Positions 56,334-62,374 of a stretch of DNA of 62,374 nucleotides are shown piece after piece. Position numbers and translations under genes: made by a program. Under the pieces are notes generated by a model. It saw only the letters and a program-made list of their open reading frames with translations, ran no database searches and was not told the DNA's origin. Each line of letters starts with the position of its first letter. Position 1 is the first letter of the stretch. This DNA is from Caulobacteraceae bacterium (GTDB lineage: Bacteria; Pseudomonadota; Alphaproteobacteria; Caulobacterales; Caulobacteraceae), in assembly GCA_947478785.1 (NCBI GenBank), contig CANJXI010000011.1, forward strand, positions 1 to 62,374, read 5' to 3'.

Positions 56334-57455
56334 ATGAAGCTGACGATCGAGCGCGCGGCGCTCCTGAAGGCCTTGGGCCACGTGCAGAGCGCCGTTGAGC
56401 GCCGCAACACCATCCCGATCCTGTCGAACGTGCTGCTGTCGGCCGAGCGCGACCGGTTGACCTTTTCGGCCACCGACCTCGACATGGAGATCATCGACGA
56501 GGCCCTGGCCCAGGTCGATCAGCCGGGCCAGATCACCGCGCCGGCCCATACGCTCTACGAGATCGTCCGCAAGCTGCCGGAGGGCTCCGACGTCTCGCTC
56601 AGCTTCACCGGCGAGGACCCGCGCCTGACGGTGGCGGCGGGCCGCAGCCGCTTCAACCTGCCGGTGCTGCCGGCCGGCGACTTCCCGGTGATGAGCTCCG
56701 ACGGGCTTTCGGGCCGCATGAGCGTCGACACCGGCGACCTGATCCGGCTGATCGACAAGACGCGCTTCGCGATCTCCGCCGAGGAGACCCGCTACTACCT
56801 GAACGGCCTCTACCTGCACACGGTGGTCGAGGACGGCGTCCAGAAGCTGCGCGCGGTGGCCACCGACGGCTCGCGCCTGGCGCTGGCCGAGATGCCGGCG
56901 CCGGAGGGCGCGGCGGGATCGCCGGGGGTCATCGTGCCGCGCAAGACCATCGCCGAGGCGAGGCGCCTGCTGGACGACGCCGGCGAGAGCGTCGAGCTGC
57001 AGATCAGCCCGCAGAAGGTGCGCTTCGACTTCGGCGGCGCGGCGCTCACCTCGAAGGTCATCGACGGCAACTTCCCCGACTACGCGCGCGTGATCCCCAA
57101 GGAGAACACCCGCATCGTCACGGTGGATTCCAAGCTGTTCGCCCAGGCCGTCGACCGGGTGGCGACGATCTCGGCCGAGAAGAGCCGCTCGGTGCGGATG
57201 GCGGTGGAATCCGGCCGCTGCGTGCTGACCGTGCGCAACATGGAGGCCGGCCAGGCGGTGGAGGAGCTGGAGATCGACTACGACGGCGACCCCTTCGAGC
57301 TGTCGTTCAACGCCCGCTACCTGCTCGACATCACCGACCAGATCTCGGCCGGCGGCAGCGCGCAGCTGCGCTTCGGCGGCCCCAACGACCCGGCCCTGGT
57401 GCTGGATCCGGCCGACGTGGACGTGCAGTACATCCTGATGCCGCTGCGGGTTTAG
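56334..57455 (+). CDS. dnaN: DNA polymerase III sliding clamp beta
   Basis: DnaN dimerises around DNA and tethers polymerase III and repair proteins such as MutS. The 373-residue protein starts MKLTIERAALLKALGHVQSAV and ends VDVQYILMPLRV, with three clamp domains of about 120 residues each. Length and both ends are typical. Bases 56201-56333 upstream carry the direct repeat CCCTTCCAAG twice, spaced about 38 bases apart. It is not near dnaA in this window. Confidence 0.97.
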   Translation: MKLTIERAALLKALGHVQSAVERRNTIPILSNVLLSAERDRLTFSATDLDMEIIDEALAQVDQPGQITAPAHTLYEIVRKLPEGSDVSLSFTGEDPRLTVAAGRSRFNLPVLPAGDFPVMSSDGLSGRMSVDTGDLIRLIDKTRFAISAEETRYYLNGLYLHTVVEDGVQKLRAVATDGSRLALAEMPAPEGAAGSPGVIVPRKTIAEARRLLDDAGESVELQISPQKVRFDFGGAALTSKVIDGNFPDYARVIPKENTRIVTVDSKLFAQAVDRVATISAEKSRSVRMAVESGRCVLTVRNMEAGQAVEELEIDYDGDPFELSFNARYLLDITDQISAGGSAQLRFGGPNDPALVLDPADVDVQYILMPLRV

Positions 57456-57514
57456 GGCGCCGAGACGAAGGGGTTTCATCGATCCGGGTAGACAAGTGGG
57501 TTTCAACCCCCTCA

Positions 57515-57549
57515 GTCAGCTTCGCTGACAGCTCCCCCTACGGGGGAGC
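57515..57549. repeat. Palindromic repeat near dnaN, same family as the rph element
   Basis: Two stacked hairpins lie between convergent genes: GTCAGC-TTC-GCTGAC (57515-57529) and GCTCCCCC-TAC-GGGGGAGC (57531-57549). Preceding AACCCCCTCA resembles the GACCCCTCATCC of the 53590 arm. It probably also serves as a terminator. Confidence 0.75.
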
Positions 57550-57559
57550 ACCTGGGCCT

Positions 57560-57862
57560 TCAGTGCCCGTGCGGCCCTTCGTAGACGCCGGGCGCCAGGC
57601 GTTCGTCCTCCGGACCCTCGCTGCCGGTCGGCAGGACGAAGCGGCGGTCGCAGTAGGGGCATTCGACGAAAGCGGCCTCGCCCATCTCCAGATAGACGCG
57701 CGGATGACCCAGCGCGCCGCCGACCCCGTCGCAGGCCACGCGGCCCGACCGCACCACGATGATCTCCGGCGGCGGCAGGTCGGGCGTCAGCGAGGGTTTC
57801 GCCGGCATGGGCTCGACCATGTTGCGGCGGGCCGGGGCCTTGAGCGGAGCTTTGCGAGCCAT
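57560..57862 (-). CDS. CHCC zinc-finger protein
   Basis: The 100-residue protein ends with a zf-CHCC domain: VACDGVGGALGHPRVYLEMG and FVECPYCDRRFVL provide the Cys-His-Cys-Cys zinc site. The domain is related to the zinc-binding end of the mitochondrial complex I subunit NDUFS6; the bacterial single-domain forms are of unknown function. It starts at ATG 57862 (MARKAPLKAPARRN); the ribosome site is not obvious. It is convergent with dnaN and divergent from the ABC ATPase. Confidence 0.88.
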   Translation of the reverse strand: MARKAPLKAPARRNMVEPMPAKPSLTPDLPPPEIIVVRSGRVACDGVGGALGHPRVYLEMGEAAFVECPYCDRRFVLPTGSEGPEDERLAPGVYEGPHGH

Positions 57863-57945
57863 CGGAGGGAACCCTTGCTTGGCGTAACCGCGCCACGCGC
57901 CTAGGTATGCGAGGCGCCGCCGCCCCGTCAACGCGTGGACCTTGA

Positions 57946-58899
57946 ATGGAACTTCCCGACTACGCCATCGAAGCCAAGGGCCTGGTCAAGACCTACGCCG
58001 CGACCAAGACGACGCCGGAGATGCGGGCGCTCAGGGGCGTCGACCTGGCCATCCCGCGCGGCTCGATCTTCGGCCTCTTGGGACCGAACGGGGCGGGCAA
58101 GTCGACCTTCATCAACATCCTGGCAGGCCTCTGCCAGAAGACCTCTGGCACGGTGTCGATCTGGGGCCGCGACATCGACAGCCGGCCCAGGGACGCGCGC
58201 GCCGCCATCGGCGTGGTGCCGCAGGAGATCGCCGCCGACCCGTTCTTCACCCCGTTCGAGGCGCTGGAGGTGGCGGCCGGCATGTACGCGGTGCCGAAGT
58301 CCGAGCGTCGCACCATGGAGCTGCTGAACGCGCTGGGCATCGGCGACAAGGCGGGCGCCTACGTCCGCCAGCTGTCCGGAGGCATGAAGCGGCGGCTGAT
58401 GGTCGCCAAGGCCATGGTGCACAACCCGCCGGTGCTGATCCTCGACGAGCCCACCGCCGGCGTCGACGTGGAGCTGCGCCGCCAGCTCTGGGCCTATGTG
58501 CTGGAGCTGAACCGCAAGGGGGTGACCATCGTTCTGACCACCCACTACCTGGAGGAGGCCCAGGAGCTCTGCGACCAGATCGCCATCGTCAACCGCGGCC
58601 AGGTGGTGGCCTGCGAGCCGACCACGACGCTGCTCAGCCGCATGGACACCCGCAAGGTGCTGGTGACGCCGGACGAGCCGATGACGGCGGCCCCGGCGCT
58701 GGCCGGGTTCGAGACGGCGCTGCTGGCCTCGGGCGGGTTCTCGGTGATGTACCGCACCGGCCAGTCCACCGTCGAACAGGTGCTGGCGGCGATCCGCGCG
58801 GCCGGCCTCCACATCAAGGACATCTCCACCGAGGACCCGGACCTGGAGGACGTGTTCGTCTCGCTGACCTACGCCGCGCCGGAGGAGGTTGGGGTTTAG
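57946..58899 (+). CDS. ABC transporter ATP-binding protein, ABC-2 exporter type
   Basis: The 317-residue ATPase has Walker A GPNGAGKST, signature LSGGMKRRL, Walker B VLILDEPTAG, the H-loop THY and a C-terminal extension (about 230-317). It resembles the YadG/NatA ATPases that work with an ABC-2 membrane subunit, usually encoded next to them. Here the next gene downstream is a convergent GNAT gene, so the permease must lie elsewhere. The substrate is unknown. Confidence 0.92.
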   Translation: MELPDYAIEAKGLVKTYAATKTTPEMRALRGVDLAIPRGSIFGLLGPNGAGKSTFINILAGLCQKTSGTVSIWGRDIDSRPRDARAAIGVVPQEIAADPFFTPFEALEVAAGMYAVPKSERRTMELLNALGIGDKAGAYVRQLSGGMKRRLMVAKAMVHNPPVLILDEPTAGVDVELRRQLWAYVLELNRKGVTIVLTTHYLEEAQELCDQIAIVNRGQVVACEPTTTLLSRMDTRKVLVTPDEPMTAAPALAGFETALLASGGFSVMYRTGQSTVEQVLAAIRAAGLHIKDISTEDPDLEDVFVSLTYAAPEEVGV

Positions 58900-58915
58900 A
58901 GCCTCCGTTCGACCG

Positions 58916-59446
58916 TCATCGCCCGGCCTTGTCGATCAGGGTGCGGATGTCCGGCCAGCGATAGGCCACTTCGTGGAGCAGCTGCCCGCCCGGGCCGGCT
59001 TCCCGCCGGGGTGGGTCGGGCTGGCCACCCAGGTGCTCGTAGAAGCCGCGGGCCAGGAAGTTGTCGCGCAGCACCGAGATCATCAGGGTGGCCGCGCCCC
59101 GGGCCGCCATCGCGCGCGCCGCCCCGGCCAGGAGACGGGCGCCCAGGCCGCGGCCCTGCGCCTCGCGCAGCACATAGAGTGTGGCGATCTCGGCCTCGTC
59201 CTTGCGCCCGCCGCGCGACGGGCCGCCCGCCACGTAGCCGACCAGGCCCATGCGGTCGGCGCCGGCCAGGGTCACGTCGTCCGGCAGGGGATTGAGCAGG
59301 GTCTTCGTGAACCGCCGCGCATAGACCGGCTCGCTCATCCGGGCGAGGTAGGCGTCGGACAGGATGCCGCGGTAGGTCTCGCGCCACGAGGTGACGTGGA
59401 CGCGCGCCAGGTCTTCGGCGTCCGAGGGTCCGGCAGGGAAGACCAC
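58916..59446 (-). CDS. GNAT-family N-acetyltransferase
   Basis: The 176-residue protein has the GNAT core: PAGPSDAEDLARVHVTSWRETYRGIL at the N-terminus, then ATLYVLREAQGRGLGARLLAG with the acetyl-CoA Q-x-x-G-x-G loop, and a C-terminal RGFYEHLGG. Substrate is unknown. The start is GTG 59446, which gives a normal length; another GTG at 59491 is in frame. Confidence 0.85.
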   Translation of the reverse strand: MVFPAGPSDAEDLARVHVTSWRETYRGILSDAYLARMSEPVYARRFTKTLLNPLPDDVTLAGADRMGLVGYVAGGPSRGGRKDEAEIATLYVLREAQGRGLGARLLAGAARAMAARGAATLMISVLRDNFLARGFYEHLGGQPDPPRREAGPGGQLLHEVAYRWPDIRTLIDKAGR

Positions 59447-59562
59447 GAAGCTCAACAGCCAGGCTCCACCAGCATTACGGCATCCATCCACAGCTTGGCG
59501 TTGTCGGCCCTCGGTTCAAGGGGCTGCGGGCGGGCAAAGCATCAGATAGTTTCGTCCTGCCC

Positions 59563-62250
<2,688 letters not shown>

Positions 62251-62263
62251 GAGCTGTGGACAG

Positions 62264-62374
62264 TTACCGCAGCCATAGGACGATGGCAGCGAGCGTGACG
62301 ACGGCGAGGTAGTTCCTGGCGGTCTTCTCGAAGCGGGTGGCGACGCGCCGGAACTGCTTGAGCTTGCCGATGCA
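62264..62374 (-). mobile_element. IS5-family transposase, 3' end, cut by the window edge
   Basis: The minus-strand frame is open from the window edge and reads CIGKLKQFRRVATRFEKTAR then NYLAVVTLAAIVLWLR and a stop. That is the typical C-terminal end of IS5/IS427-type DDE transposases. The bases before it (62251-62263, GAGCTGTGGACAG) directly follow the mutS stop and are probably the IS terminal inverted repeat. The rest of the element lies outside the window. Confidence 0.8.

Overview
The window is GC-rich (about 70 percent by eye), densely packed chromosomal DNA from an alphaproteobacterium. I infer family Caulobacteraceae, most likely Phenylobacterium or a close relative. The basis is the large NAD-glutamate dehydrogenase, a CC0125/CC1285-like lipoprotein, PEPxxWA-CTERM proteins, the fabA-fabB-fabI set, an alphaproteobacterial LexA box and an rph / hrcA-grpE divergent pair. 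No prophage, CRISPR array or rRNA is visible. One tRNA-Gly(GCC) is present, and the right edge holds the tail of an IS5-type transposase.

Layout, left to right. 1-7.6 kb: 3' end of moeB, a 2-hydroxyacid dehydrogenase, a secreted SH3-like protein, fabA-fabB, a PEPxxWA-CTERM protein, fabI, then an hlyD/emrA-tetR pair preceded by twin palindromic operators. 7.7-13.2 kb: a UbiH-type hydroxylase, small envelope proteins, Trm112-like, Lon-N-domain and CnoX-like proteins, a prolyl-tRNA editing protein and a DUF6065 protein. 13.2-21.2 kb: tRNA-Gly, a frameshifted PEPxxWA-CTERM gene with a C10 tract, a lipoprotein, MAPEG, KTSC, argG, kup, an SDR and MarC. 21.2-28.7 kb: pyrF, DUF1674, rsmB, rpe, a heparinase-like gene, a ZTP riboswitch with purH, and a CorA-type transporter. 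28.8-42 kb: gdhZ-like NAD-GDH, AI-2E exporter, HerA-like ATPase, SDR, a frameshifted DUF1232 gene, EamA, quinone oxidoreductase and rlmN. 42-50.3 kb: DUF350, protease, AmpG-like MFS, a hybrid kinase, a truncated comM/yifB behind an SOS box, gshB, SirB1-like, yraN and rsmI. 50.3-62.4 kb: hemW-rdgB, an inserted island (two 35-aa ORFs, DUF2975, XRE regulator), rph, hrcA-grpE, dnaN, a zinc-finger protein, an ABC ATPase, a GNAT enzyme, mutS and the IS5 remnant.

Most genes are housekeeping: fatty-acid synthesis, purine and pyrimidine synthesis, rRNA and tRNA modification, proteostasis (hrcA, grpE, CnoX), DNA replication and repair (dnaN, mutS, rdgB, comM), redox and glutamate metabolism. Convergent genes either overlap by a few bases at their stop codons or are separated by palindromic GC-rich repeats. 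No wholly new multi-gene system is evident. The strongest second-look items are the ZTP riboswitch with a possible SD-sequestering alternative pairing, the SOS-controlled but truncated comM, the C10-tract frameshift in a surface-type protein, the PEP-CTERM gene inside the fab cluster, the twin operators at emrA/ubiH, and the island that splits rph from rdgB.
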